In this document: positions 11,620-24,700 of the stretch, in pieces
Layout of the letters: every line of letters starts with the position of its first letter
How positions within the stretch are numbered: the first letter of the stretch is position 1
Assembly: GCA_022749755.1 (NCBI GenBank)
Contig: CM040444.1
Span: 13,726,274 to 13,790,273 of the forward strand
Direction: 5' to 3'
Origin: Azadirachta indica
Taxonomy: Eukaryota > Streptophyta > Magnoliopsida > Sapindales > Meliaceae
Length of the DNA stretch: 64,000 nucleotides
Position numbers and translations under genes: made by a program
Notes under the pieces: generated by a model
Told to the model about the DNA's origin: nothing
Databases searched by the model: none
The model's input: the letters and a program-made list of their open reading frames with translations, nothing else

Positions 11620-12870
11620 AACAAATATGACTGTTCTTGCAACATTAATTTATCAATATTTTGATATATAGATTATTCTTGTTCCATAGTATTTATGTAA
11701 GAGAGAGTGAGAAAATATTAAAATGAGTTGTTAGCTTCTTATACCTAATTTAAAATTTGATTTAAAAACATTGTAATCTTATAGTTGGTTTTACAATATT
11801 TACCAAGATTCTCATCTGTAAATTTCTATTAAAAGCAAAGTATCTATAAAATACTTTAAAAAAAAAATACTTAGTTATGTTATGTCAATTTAATAAAACA
11901 AGAACAAGAAAACAAATTCTTAGATTTTTGTGTCCTTTTTAAGAGTTGGGTTAATAATGTTACAATATTTTCGCTAGTTTTACAACATTTATAAAGGTTC
12001 TATACATATATTATTGTTCTAAACATAGTATACATATAATATTTGATTATGTTATTATGTCATTCTAATAAAGAGAGAATCAGAGAATGTAAAAATGAGT
12101 TGTTAGATTCTTAGGTCTATCTTAAGAGTCAAGTTAACAATGCGATATTATCATTGTTTTTGCAACAGTAGTTAAGGAATTTTTTTACATGTAGAATTTT
12201 GTTCTAAATATAATATATATGATTATATTAGGTCAATCTAGTAAAAGGAGAACCAAAAAAATGAGTTATTAGACTCCTATTCCTGTGTCCATTTTAAGAA
12301 CTAATGTAATAATGTCGTGGCTTTATAGTTAGTTTTACATCGTTTATAAGGATTTCTATCAGTATATTTTTATTCCAAACATGTTATATGTTATATCAAT
12401 TTAATTACGAGAAAACGAGAAAACGAATCATTAGATTTTTGTGTCCATTTTAAGAGTTGCTTTAATAATGTTGTGACTTTATGCTTACTTTACAACATTT
12501 ATTGATATTTTCATACATAGATTTTTGTTTAAAACATAATTTTATTTGAAATGCTTGATCATGCTACATATGTTGATCTAATAAAGAGAGAATAATGCAA
12601 CAGTCGTTACATTTTTATCTCTATTTTGAGAAGCATTCAATATTATGCTTGGTTTGATAATATTTATCACGATTCTATACACAAATTAATATTCCAAACA
12701 TAGTATGTATAAAATATTTATTATATCTTATCAATCTAATAAAGAGATATTAAGAATACGAGTCATAATATTATAATCTTTAATTTTGAAAAACGATTTA
12801 GTAACATTGTGACTTTTCGGTTTATCTTACAATATTTATCTAAACCTTTTACATATATTTGTGAAATGTT
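11620..12870 (+). repeat. Decayed tandem array, about 7 units of 160-190 bp
   Basis: The phrase 'AATGAGTTGTTAGATTCTT...TTTTAAGAGT...ACAACATTTAT' recurs with mutations near 11721, 11911, 12091, 12260, 12420, 12590 and 12750. Each unit also carries versions of GTCAATCTAATAAAGAGAGA and of AAACATAGTATATATAA. The units are all in one orientation and well diverged, so this is an old minisatellite or satellite-like array. No coding potential. Confidence 0.7.
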
Positions 12871-15344
12871 TAATCATAATATTATAGTTTTGCAAAGTAT
12901 TAAAGGTGTTAGGATTTTGAAGTTATCACTATTTTAAAATGAAAGTATTAAATATCAAATATTTATAGAAAAACATATCTCATTAAAAATTAACGTTATT
13001 AAATATGTTTTCAATTTTACTTTAAAAACAAAGAAAGACTAATTTAATCATGTTTAAATTAACTTTTAAAATAATTACAAAAATTAATTAAAAATATTTT
13101 ATAAAAAAGTTATGCCATCATATTTTTTATAAAAATGATTTTATTTTTGCAAGCAACATTTCGAAATAGGTTTATTTTAAATTTTCTATATCTATTTATT
13201 TGAATATTATTAATAAAATAAAAGAGTTGTAACCCAACTCTTTGAAAATATAACTTCAATCAACTAGTGAGTCTTGATCAAATATCTCATTCAATCACCA
13301 ATATTTTCTAATTTCTGTAATTTACCTGAATATAGTAGAAACACATTACATTTTAATTATTGTTTGTTTAAATTATTTTTCTAGAGAAAATTTAGGAGAA
13401 AGAAAATGTAGGTTTTTTTTTTTTAATTTTGAATAATAAAACATTGATGGTATCTATATTTAAAACAAGGACAATCATTCAGTTCACCTAACGGTTACCG
13501 TTGATTGGCGCCAATTTCAATCTTCGAATATGAGTTCATTTGCTAAAGCTACTTCTAAATAATTAACTCTTTTCATAATTCCATAAATTTTTATGTATTT
13601 ATGTTTAATACCAACATTATAATTAAGATTTCAAAAATTTTTGTCACCTATTATGAAGACATATATAAAGGTGTGATTTTTTTTTTTTTATAAATAAAAG
13701 ATAACTATAATTCAAATTATTTTAAATCTCGTTTACTTACTTGTGATGTTTCAAAATAGGGTGATAGACAAACTAATTAATAATTGCAATCACTTCGATT
13801 AATCTTAAAAACATAATTTTTTCCTTAACACCTAATCGTCACATGAATATTTTTCATAATATAAAAACTTATTGATAATTTTATTTCAAGAATACTCTAT
13901 CAAAAAAAATTTTAAATTATTTTTATAAGTTTTGAATGAAAATGAAAAAGTTCGTGTGCAAAAATACTATATTCTTATTTTTTATTATTAGTAGAATTCA
14001 AGGTATTTCAAAAGAGTTGAACGCCCAAACTATTCAAAATACATCTAATTATTAAAAATATAAATTTATATTTATTAAATCTTTAAAAATATTATTATGA
14101 AATTAAATTAAAGTACAAAAATCTAAAATAATAACTGTGATTAAATTCGGCCACTTGTATTATAAAGTGAAAGTAACGTCGTAGACCATTTTCTTAAATA
14201 TTAAATTCCAAGGGCAAGGGGCGCCGCGCAGCGTTGGGCAGTCTTGGTCAAAAATAAAAAATTAATAAAAATGACCCAATTGCTACGGGCACAAATCTTT
14301 GACCACCGTGAATTTAGGGCTGACCATTTTTATGGTTATATTTGAATAATTAGGGAAAAGCTAAAGCTACAATAACCAATATCTCTTAACCCTTTCATAA
14401 TACGCCCAAATCTCTATTTAAAACTAGTTTTAAAAATTATATTTTTAAAAACTACGTTTCAAAAATTATCTTATCTTATGTGAATTATGCAATTTTTTTA
14501 ATAAATAATCCCTATATAAAAAAATTTTACGTGTATTTTATTTGAAATAAATTTAGCTAATGACCAAACTCAACTCAACTATTATTCTTTGAGAAAATCA
14601 TGTTTATAAAAATTACAATAATACTTAAATTAGTCATAATAAGAGTTATAAATCAACCTATTCAATGCTAAAGAATAAAAGTAGATAATTAAAACAATAA
14701 CATAAAAATAATATTTACTTTAAAAGGATTGTATTTTTTTATATACATGAATTTTTTTTAATATGATATATTTTCTAATAACTCTTCATCATCAATATTT
14801 TCATAATAATTAAACTTTTAAATTTTTATAAAATTATTCAATTATCATTATAATGTTACATTTTAATGATGATTTCAATATAATAAATGTTATTAATAAA
14901 CAACTAATTATGTGGAAATTATACTGTTATTGTATCGAAACTTTTGAACCTTTTGTTATTAGGAATAAATGATTATTAATCTAAATAGTCTAATGCATGT
15001 ATGTATTAATTTACAGTTTTATTTTGGTAAAAAAGAAATCTATAGGTTGTACTTATCATATTGTTAAAAAATTTTGGCTATTATTCATATCATTACATGC
15101 AAGGAAACTATTTTAGGAAATTCCAACGACATTCGTTACTAATTATGAAATTACAATACTACTGAAAGTCCAATAAGATTGTGCAGTGACATAGTGATGT
15201 CACAGGTGAGTAATTCAATCGTAACGCACTTAGATTCCCTCCCAACTCCTAAAACCTAGAACAAGTTGCTTCCCCCTTAAAGATCCTTCACTGTCTCCCT
15301 CCCCCTCTCTGTGTGTTACTGGACAAAAATTTTCTCATTCATTC
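12871..15344. other. AT-rich intergenic, upstream of GPAT
   Basis: No gene seen. A GC-richer spot at 14205-14320 (GGGCGCCGCGCAGCG) and CT-rich leader sequence at 15293-15312 are the only non-AT features. The leader region ends at the ATG at 15345, and I see no clear TATA box. Confidence 0.5.
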
Positions 15345-17123
15345 ATGGCTTCCGCAAGCACAGCTAATCTTCGTCCTCTCTCTTCATCTATCTTAAACTC
15401 TTCTCTTTCTGCTAATCCTAAACCAACCCAGAAGACTCATCTTCCTGTGTTCCTCGAAAACCAGCCAAAGCTCTCTTTTTTATCTCAAAAACAAACGTTA
15501 ACGCAGCAAACACAGAGAGCCGACTTCTCTGTATTAGCCAAAAACCCTATCTCCGAGTTCTTTACCACAAACAATGAAAACCCAGATGACGGTTTTAGCA
15601 GTTTTGATGATGACGATAAGCCCCGCGAAGAGTGCGGTGTTGTAGGCATCTATGGCGACCCAGAAGCCTCTCGTTTGTGCTATTTAGCGCTACACGCGCT
15701 GCAACATCGCGGCCAAGAAGGTGCAGGTATAGTGGCTGTGAATAACAACGTTCTTCAATCTGTTACTGGTGTTGGTTTGGTCTCTGATGTGTTTAGTGAG
15801 TCTAAACTTGACCAATTGCCTGGTGATATGGCCATTGGTCATGTTAGATATTCAACTGCTGGTAGTTCTATGCTGAAAAACGTTCAGCCTTTTGTTGCTG
15901 GGTATAGGTTTGGCTCCGTTGGAGTGGCACACAATGGGAATTTAGTTAATTATAAAACTTTAAGGGTTATGCTTGAAGATAATGGCTCAATTTTTAATAC
16001 TAGTTCTGATACCGAGGTTGTTCTTCATTTAATTGCTATATCCAAAGCTAGACCTTTCTTTTTGAGGATTGTGGATGCCTGTGAGCAGCTTGAGGGTGCT
16101 TATTCTATGGTGTTTGTGACTGAGGATAAGCTTGTTGCTGTTCGTGACCCATATGGGTTTAGACCATTGGTGATGGGCAGGAGGAGCAACGGAGCTGTGG
16201 TTTTTGCTTCTGAGACTTGTGCACTTGATTTAATTGAGGCCACATATGAGAGAGAGGTCTACCCTGGTGAAGTTTTGGTTGTTGACAAAGATGGGGTACA
16301 ATCTCTTTGCTTGATGCCTCACCCTGAACCTAAGCAATGCATCTTTGAGCACATTTATTTTGCGCTGCCTAATTCAGTTGTTTTTGGAAGGTCTGTTTAT
16401 GAGTCTAGGCGGGCTTTTGGGGAAATACTTGCCGCTGAGGCTCCTGTTGAATGTGATGTTGTGATTGCGGTACCAGACTCTGGGGTGGTGGCTGCACTTG
16501 GTTACGCAGCAAAAGCCGGGGTGCCATTTCAGCAAGGGCTGATAAGGTCGCACTATGTGGGGAGAACTTTCATTGAGCCATCACAGAAGATTAGGGACTT
16601 TGGTGTAAAACTCAAGCTCTCTCCAGTCCGGGGAGTGTTGCAGGGGAAGAGAGTTGTGGTTGTGGATGACTCAATTGTGAGAGGAACTACTTCATCTAAA
16701 ATTGTTAGGTTGCTTAAGGAGGCTGGGGCTAAGGAGGTTCACATGAGAATTGCCAGCCCACCAATTATAGGTTCTTGTTATTATGGAGTGGACACACCAA
16801 GTTCAGAGGAATTGATTTCTAACAGGATGAGTGTTGAGGAAATCAGAGAGTTTATTGGTTGTGATACACTTGCTTTTCTGCCATTTAACAGCTTGAACAA
16901 GCTATTGGGCAATGATTCTCCAAACTTCTGTTATGCATGCTTCTCTGGAAATTACCCTGTTAAGCCAAGGGAGCTCAAGGTGAAACGGGTTGGTGACTTT
17001 GTGGATGATGGCTTGAATGGAAGCATTGATTCCATTGATGGTGGCTGGGTTAAGGGACTAAGAAATTCAAATGAGGATGAAGATGATGTTGTTGCTTACA
17101 AAACAGCCAAATCACAGCATTGA
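15345..17123 (+). CDS. ASE: Amidophosphoribosyltransferase, chloroplastic (592 aa)
   Basis: Intronless. It encodes glutamine phosphoribosylpyrophosphate amidotransferase, the first committed step of purine synthesis (PRPP + glutamine to phosphoribosylamine), in plastids. Residues 1 to about 85 are a Ser/Thr/Gln-rich transit peptide, followed by an acidic propeptide (FDDDDKPREE) and the nucleophile Cys97, exposed on cleavage. The class II amidotransferase domain follows, with LHALQHRGQEGAGI and the RYSTAG and HNGNLVN segments. The PRTase domain carries the PRPP loop VVVVDDSIVRGTT (437-449). Cys332, Cys478, Cys529 and Cys532 match the four 4Fe-4S ligands of the Bacillus-type enzyme; the first two become 236 and 382 counted from the nucleophile. 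Plants usually have several ASE paralogues (ASE1-3); which one this is cannot be told here. Confidence 0.97.
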   Translation: MASASTANLRPLSSSILNSSLSANPKPTQKTHLPVFLENQPKLSFLSQKQTLTQQTQRADFSVLAKNPISEFFTTNNENPDDGFSSFDDDDKPREECGVVGIYGDPEASRLCYLALHALQHRGQEGAGIVAVNNNVLQSVTGVGLVSDVFSESKLDQLPGDMAIGHVRYSTAGSSMLKNVQPFVAGYRFGSVGVAHNGNLVNYKTLRVMLEDNGSIFNTSSDTEVVLHLIAISKARPFFLRIVDACEQLEGAYSMVFVTEDKLVAVRDPYGFRPLVMGRRSNGAVVFASETCALDLIEATYEREVYPGEVLVVDKDGVQSLCLMPHPEPKQCIFEHIYFALPNSVVFGRSVYESRRAFGEILAAEAPVECDVVIAVPDSGVVAALGYAAKAGVPFQQGLIRSHYVGRTFIEPSQKIRDFGVKLKLSPVRGVLQGKRVVVVDDSIVRGTTSSKIVRLLKEAGAKEVHMRIASPPIIGSCYYGVDTPSSEELISNRMSVEEIREFIGCDTLAFLPFNSLNKLLGNDSPNFCYACFSGNYPVKPRELKVKRVGDFVDDGLNGSIDSIDGGWVKGLRNSNEDEDDVVAYKTAKSQH

Positions 17124-17480
17124 TGCGTCTAGAGATACAGGATAGATTGGGGGAGTCGGATTTGCGGGACCATGTTTAGGGACCATCTTTAACTAATCTT
17201 AATACAGTTTTTTGCGGATGAATTAGGATTCAAACTCTTGAAGCTACACAATTTTGTTAGCTCTTTTCAGTTCTTCGAAATTTAATTTCATGAGAGTTGG
17301 GTTTATCTTTCCTTAGAAATAGAATCTGGAATCAACTTTAAATGTGTTCCTTAAATTACTATTTATATACCACCATGTTCTGTGCCTTGAGAGTCAGCTA
17401 TTAAGAATTCTTTTAAATATCTAATGCACTGTTTCAACCTGTTGGGAAATTCTTATGGTCGATTGTATATGGTACAAACT
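17124..17480 (+). other. 3' UTR and flank of the GPAT gene
   Basis: Non-coding sequence after the TGA at 17121-17123. No strong poly(A) hexamer stands out. Confidence 0.5.
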
Positions 17481-17689
17481 TTTCTTTTTTCCTTGGAAAG
17501 GAATACCTTTCATTAACTCCAACCATACACAATTGTCAGGATTCATTAGCTAATCTGTAAGCAATCCCATTACTTAATCTCGGAAGTGAACCAATCTGTC
17601 TCTCCTCGGCTGGAAGATTTCTAGTTTATTAGATTTGAGAGATTCATAGCTTCTGAAACTACTAAAAACAATCCATAATCCTCCTCAAG

Positions 17690-17950
17690 CCTTAGCAATT
17701 TCAACGTCTCCCTGGAAAATGTTCTTGAAGATTGCAGATGCCATAAGAGCCTGAGACGAGTTCCTAATATGGCTTCCGAGCCTGCAATATGAACTGAAAG
17801 TTTTGTAGCAGGAGACCATTGATGGCTTTGCAGAACATTGCAGATGCCATAACAGCATCAGACGAGTTTCTAATGATGGCTTCGGAGCCTGCAATACGAA
17901 CTGAAATTTTTTTAGCAGGAGGCCGGCCATTGATGAGCCAAGGTTCTCGG
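17690..17950 (-). pseudogene. Decayed retroelement RNase H-like fragment with inner duplication
   Basis: On the minus strand, frames read GSHIRNSSQALMASAIF and FQGDVEIAKA. These resemble the 'AVIRNS..G.VMAA' and 'QGDVEIAEA' parts of RNase H domains from plant non-LTR retrotransposons. The segment from GCAGATGCCATAAGAGCCTG (near 17734) to about 17825 is repeated at about 17840-17935, GCAGATGCCATAACAGCATC onward, so part of the domain is duplicated in tandem. Frames are broken and no reverse transcriptase is seen. Assignment is from motif style only. Confidence 0.45.
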
Positions 17951-18628
17951 CATATTGGTGTCCACTCTCTCCATTTAGAGTGCTTTTGTTGCTAATTGAT
18001 TATTAGCGGTAACAAAGTTTAAAGTCAGAATGTAGGCGTGCATAACAAATCAATATACATGAGAATACTGAACTAATGTAATTAAAGAAAACCCGGTTTA
18101 TCAACATTCCTCAATTTCGTAAAAAGAGAACGAATGATTATCAGTTTATCACACACCTTCCTTGAATCAAACACAGTTGGTGTTAACGATCCCGTTTTAA
18201 GTATAATTATCAGTGTAAATTAAATGGTATTTTTTAAAATTATTCGCTAAAATAAAAATTATTTTAGTTTGATACTTTTATGGTTTTAAAACACAAAATC
18301 CTTTTTTTTTAAGTAATTTTTTTTATAAAGTTTAATAACTTGGTTGATATTTTTAGTGCTTCAATTTATTTAATCAATCTTTTTTTTTAAAAAAAAAATT
18401 ATTGAATATAATTGTGCTACTTTACTTTAAAAATGTTCTAATTAATATGATTAAGGATATGAAAAATAAAAAAAAAAATATTGTATATATTTGAATATTT
18501 CAATATAGCCAAATAATTTAATGCCTGTTTACTTTGATGCCGGTTGTGGGTCTAGCTCCAATTCAAGACGGCGCGTAATTGTCGTCTCTTTCATCAACCT
18601 CTAACAAAACGCTGCGTTTCCTGACTAG

Positions 18629-18636
18629 TATAAAAA
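18629..18636 (+). promoter_or_regulatory. TATA box of MTR4
   Basis: TATAAAAA within ACTAGTATAAAAACC, about 140 bases before the ATG at 18776. This implies a leader of roughly 110 bases, with CT-rich and GGTTTTAGGGTTTG sequence (a telo-box-like core, common in housekeeping promoters) near 18732-18746. Confidence 0.55.
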
Positions 18637-18775
18637 CCATCAATTTTACAATTGCTGTCTCTTTGGCAGTCTAGCCGCCCGAACAACCACCGTCTGCGGA
18701 GAGCTAACTTCCTTCTGCAGAAATTCTCTTTGGTTTTAGGGTTTGTTTGCAATTATCACTCTGATTGGATAAAGG

Positions 18776-21700
18776 ATGAGTTCATTAAAGAGGAAGTCAA
18801 TTGAAGAATCATTCGAGCCTCCACAGAAGGAACAAAGAGAGAATTCCAACGGTACTATGATTATCGACGATAAACAAGTAACTTGTCTACACGACGTGTC
18901 TTATCCTCCCGGTTATGTTCCTTCTTCAACACCTGTTACTTCCGCTGCTCAAGCTGACGCCAAGCCTCCTAAGGAGTTCCCTTTTACTCTCGACCCTTTT
19001 CAGTCTGAAGCTATCAAGTGTCTCGACAATGGCGAGTCCGTCATGGTTTGTTAATCACTTAATTGTTCTTCTGCCTTCTAGTAGTTTTGCTTGATTCTTT
19101 CTTTGCTGATTTCCCGGTTTTATTTTGTTGTTTATTTTATTTTTGTTTCTGTGTGCTGAGAACTCTAGTTTATTGAATTTAGTTTGCGAGTGCTGTCGTA
19201 GAAAGCGCTTTTGGTGAGAAAAGTATTTGCAGGGTATTTGAGTGCTACCATAAATTTACCTAAAAGCTTTTTTTTTTTTTTTTTTTTTTTGGGTCCATTG
19301 TAGTACCTATGAAGTGCTTCTCTAGAAAATACTTCACTTGTTTTTCTTACCTGAGAAACGCTTCTAGAAATGCTTCTATTAAGTGCTGCTAAAAGCTCTC
19401 TGATGAAGTGCACTTATATTTATTTGAGCTAAACATTATATAGATACAACAATTCTTTTGACTCAAAAATGTCAATAGCTTGTAATTTTTGTTTCACAAT
19501 CCGTTTATTGACAGGTATCAGCCCATACATCAGCTGGAAAAACTGTGGTGGCATTATATGCTATCGCTATGTCATTGAGGAATAAGCAACGTGTTATATA
19601 TACTTCACCTATTAAGGCACTCAGCAACCAGAAGTATCGGGAGTTTAAAGAAGAATTTTCAGATGTTGGTTTGATGACTGGGGACGTAACAATTGACCCT
19701 AATGCATCCTGTTTGGTATGGTCATTTTGGTGGTATCTTTTCTTTTTCTGGCTTCAAAGTAGTTTGATTTATGGATTGCTTATATGCAGTTTAATTTCAG
19801 GTGATGACAACTGAAATCTGGCGTAGCATGCAGTACAAAGGTTCAGAGATTACACGGGAGGTGGCTTGGGTCATATTTGATGAGGTGCATTACATGCGTG
19901 ATCGTGAGAGAGGTGTTGTATGGGAAGAGAGCATTGTGATGGCTCCGAAGAATTCTCGATTTGTATTCCTCTCGGCTACTGTGCCTAATGCAAAGGAGTT
20001 TGCTGATTGGGTTGCAAAGGTGATTCGCTCATGCCCTGCCCGAATTTCTTTGCCACATTTGATTGGAAATGGATAAGACAGTTTGCTCTAAAAGCACTTA
20101 ATGATGTTTATTAGCATTCATATCATCATTATGCTTAGGAGAATGAACTGTATCGCATGTGAATTTCCTGTGTTAAACGATAACAATTTTGACTGTATAT
20201 CTAACTCACCTATGGATTGAACCCCCACCTATGTCTGACATTAATCTGAAGGAGAAATCAGAAAGATTTTCTTGAAGACCCAGAAATGAGTGTGACTGTT
20301 AGAATTAGTTAAGCTAAATCACCTATGTCTAATTATCGTACTCTCCCTTTCTCATTCATCAGTGCAAGTTGACGAAATTCACTTTATTTGAGCTGTTAAT
20401 GGATAAATATTCCTGCTTATTTTTTGCTTATAATGCAGGTCCACCAACAACCATGTCATATTGTTTACACTGATTATCGGCCAACACCCCTTCAGCACTA
20501 CATTTTCCCTGCTGGGGGTAATGGACTATACTTGGTGGTGGATGAAAAGAGTAAATTTCGTGAGGACAGCTTTCACAAAGCTTTAAATGCATTAGTTCCA
20601 GCTGGTGATGGTGAAAAGAAAAGAGAGAATGGAAAGCGGCATAAAGGTTTGGCTGCCGGCAAACTCGGTGAAGAAAGTGATATTTTCAAGATGGTGAAAA
20701 TGATTATTCAGCGTCAATATGATCCTGTCATACTTTTCAGCTTTAGCAAAAGAGAATGTGAATTTCTTGCAATGCAGGTTTGTTACAGTTCTGGTCTAAT
20801 ATTTTCTCTCTTTTTATACCTGGGGTTGGGAGGTGGAGTACTTGCATGCTCACTTACAAGCTATTAACAATTTTGGTTTCTATTTAGCATTATGATTTAT
20901 GATATATGGTGCAGAGTCTTTTTCAAAATCAAGCGTGGAAGTCATTTATCCATTTCTGTTAGTCCCTTTTTTGTGTGCTTTCATCAATGACAGTGAAACA
21001 TATAATTTTATTTCAATCAAAATGGATATAAAAAATGAGATAAATTGTGGTCCACCTGAATATTTACAGAAACTAGTGGTACAAAATGTCTCTGCAGTAC
21101 GATATGTATACATGATTTGGCCTGAGGCTCCTGTGTAAAAGGCTCTAGTATAAAAGTCTCCCAATTTCCCAACTGAAAAATAAAGAAGAATCCTACCATT
21201 CTTAGTATCAAAACCTTTATCTTCTTGGGAGTCATTAGCTGCTAAGCATGCCATTCCCTCTTTTTTTTGTCTACTAGTTCCTAATTTGTTTTTCTTTACA
21301 CTTTTTCTTTCGGTATTTCCATTAACTACTTTGTCATGTCATGAATTTTCATTTTTAAATTTGTGAATACTTGTCTTCATTTTTGTGTTTTCTGTTATAG
21401 ATGGCAAAAATGGATCTGACCGTGGATGATGAGAAAGTGAACATAGAAACAATCTTTTGGAGTGCCATGGACATGCTTTCGGATGATGATAAGAAGCTAC
21501 CTCAGGCAAGTTTTTCTTCTTCTGAAAGCATGCATGCTTTGTGCATGTATATGTAGTGTGTGTGCTAGAACATATATTTGTTCTTCATTTGGCTTAGAAT
21601 CTGTGACTTCTAAAGATACATCTGAAAGCTCCCATCTGCTTTTCAAATCTACCGCTAGGTTTCCTCATTACTTCCCATCTCAGCTAGAAGGCTTTTTAGC

Positions 21701-24700
21701 CTTCAATTTGATAATATAATCTGGATAAAGCATGTGATCCTGCTATTCTTTTAAGAAGTGAGAATTAATGTTCTAGGTTCAAGTTGTGCTTTTAGTGTTT
21801 TAGCGTTGTTTTTACGTACTACGATTTGTTTGGTTGTGGTGCCTTGGTTAAGATCATGGACATAAGTTCATTTTGAATCCCCTGTTGCATTTTTATTGAA
21901 TGTATAGGCATGTGAATCTTTGCCAAAGAGTGTAATTATTATGTCTCTGTAATTTGGTCTTAAACAGGTTTCAAATATGTTACCACTCTTGAAACGTGGA
22001 ATAGGTGTGCATCATTCCGGCTTGCTTCCCATATTGAAGGAAGTGATTGAGATATTATTTCAAGAAGGACTGATCAAGGTTGGTAGCAAATTATGCGTCT
22101 TCTTATGACTATGGCTTTGGATGTCCTGGCAGATGATGATAGCTATAGATTTACTTTATTTAACTGGGATGGTTAGAATCAGATATTCTCGGGCCATTAA
22201 ATATAAGTATCTAGTTGCATGACACTTCATGAAAGCTTAAATGTATTAGCTACAAGCAAGGGAGAGAATCAGGCCGTTGGCCACTTCATATCAGTTTCCT
22301 AGCCAATGGATAAGTCTATTGTATTACAATTGTCATTGTGAACCTTCTCCCTGCTTTATTTCATATTATTATTGATGCTATAGGTTCTCCAAACACCAAT
22401 AAGTAGCCTGTCTTTTTTATAGTTGAATAATAGAGTTGAAATTTAGTTCATAGGCCAACATAGTAAAAATCTCTCTCTTCCTTGGTAAACAATGCTATAT
22501 TTTCTTTCAGCGTGGAGCATTCACTTCTGGACTACTTATGATAATATAATCATTCATGTAAAAATTACTGGGATTTATTTTCGGTCTTTGGAATATTTGT
22601 TTCTATTCAGGTTGATTTATTTAAGCACTCTCATCTCTCGTTCTAACCTTTTTCCTGACTATTTGAAGTGCCTTGAAGACTGAAAGACTTCTCTTTAGTG
22701 TTTGTTTGCCACAGAGACCTTCAGCATAGGTTTGAACATGCCTGCAAAAACTGTTGTGTTTACAAATGTGCGTAAATTTGATGGGGACAAGTTTAGATGG
22801 ATATCTAGTGGAGAATACATACAGATGAGTGGTCGTGCTGGTCGTCGAGGCATTGATGAACGTGGAATATGCATCCTTATGGTTGATGACAAAATGGAAC
22901 CCTCAACTGCTAAAATGATGCTTAAAGGAAGTGCTGATAGTTTGAACAGGTACATGCACTTCTGTCTAGGCTGTCTGGTGATGTTGTTGGATTTATAAAA
23001 ATAAATCCTTGGTTTAGAAGATTCACCTTTGTTGAAATGGCAGTCTGTTATAGTGTGTTATCCTAGCGCTGATGCAAAATTAGAAGTAAAGAGATTTGTA
23101 ATCTGTAATGCATTGCTGGCAGTTGATTCCTTATAATGATTGTAGTTTAATAGTAGTTAGATGGTCTACTTTTTGTTTATTGAAAGTGCTGTCCACTGAC
23201 TTTCAATTGCTTTCCAGTGCCTTCCATCTAAGCTACAACATGCTTCTGAATCAAATCCGCTGTGAAGAAGGCAATCCTGAAAATTTGCTCCGTAATTCAT
23301 TCTATCAGTTTCAAGCTGACCATGCCATCCCTGATCTTGAGGTGAGTATATAATAAAAGCGGTGTCAAATTTGTGACATTTATGCTGGTTTGTGATTTTG
23401 ATCATTTCCATTTCTAGAAGTAGCAAAATTGTTCTTGTTTAATCTTTTTTGGATAAAAATTTGTTCAGTTATCCATCATGGTTTGTTGTGTTTTCTTTTT
23501 CTGGGACCAATATCGATTAGGAAATCCATATTTGATATTATAGCTGGGTGACTGACATAGTTCCCGAGTTGCATTTACTTTCTGGGGCTGGATCCATATA
23601 GTTGGAGTTCAAGTGGCAATTATATTACAATTTTCATATACATGAATCAGAATAGCTGTACAAAAACCATATGGGAGTGGTCCCTGCATTTCATTTGCAA
23701 TTGTTGATGTCCCAGAATTTAAAACAATAAATTTTAGAACTGTTAATCATAAATTTTTGAGAATCCTTAAAGCCAAATATGTAAAGAGACAGCTTAAGAA
23801 CAGTGTGCTTTGAGGATGTGGGGTTTAGGTGGTCTGGTGGAAAATACTACTATTTTATCAAGATATGGATTGGAATGGCCAAAAAAACCTAAATAAGAAT
23901 GGTTAGCAGTAATTTTTGTTTTTTTCCTGCAGCTGTCAATGGGAAAGAACCATAACATATAGTTGAAGAAACTAATATGAAACATAGAAGAAAAATCAAA
24001 CTCGAAATTTATGGATATAGAAAAAGATGGGATGGCAGAAACCTTTTCTAGAAGGACGTGAAGCATAAGAAGCTGATGTACAAGATAAGCTGGAGAGTAT
24101 GATGGCCAAAAAGAGCTTGCCTTAATTCTTTAAAAATGGAAAAAAGTAAAAGAAAGGCAATAGATAGAGATCTCTGCCTAATGTTTTTCCAGCTCACGAT
24201 AAAAAATAAGGAATATCAGTTTTGGGTTTGATCTCAAATTTATTTCCTTTGCATGATTGTGTTTTCTGTATTTTTACATTAAACTAATATAAAGCAATAT
24301 TTACATCTGAGTTATTTAATTTATACTTTAATAACTGAAAATTGAAGTGTTCACCTACTAATCCGATAAAAACGTTACTTCGCAGAAACAAGCAAAGGTC
24401 CTTGAAGAGGAAAGGGATTCAATGATTATTGAAGAGGAAGATGCTTTGAAGAATTATTACAATCTCCTACAACAATACAGAAGCTTGAAGAAGGATGTTC
24501 GTGATATTGTGTTCCGTCCAAAGTACTGTTTACCCTTTCTGCAACCTGGCAGGTTTGTGTGTATTGAATGCACAAGGAGTGATGATAAATCCCCTTCTTT
24601 CTCCACTGAGGACCAGTTCACGTGGGGAGTAGTTATTGAATTTGAGAAGGTGAAGAGTGCTTATGAAGGTGAGAGCTCGTATTTGTTTGTGACTGAGTGG

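Noticed and set aside
9800..15344. Search for endogenous viral or LTR-retrotransposon genes in the AT-rich desert
   Set aside because: No gag, protease, reverse transcriptase or integrase-like frames and no long terminal repeats were visible here or in the other gene-poor stretches.
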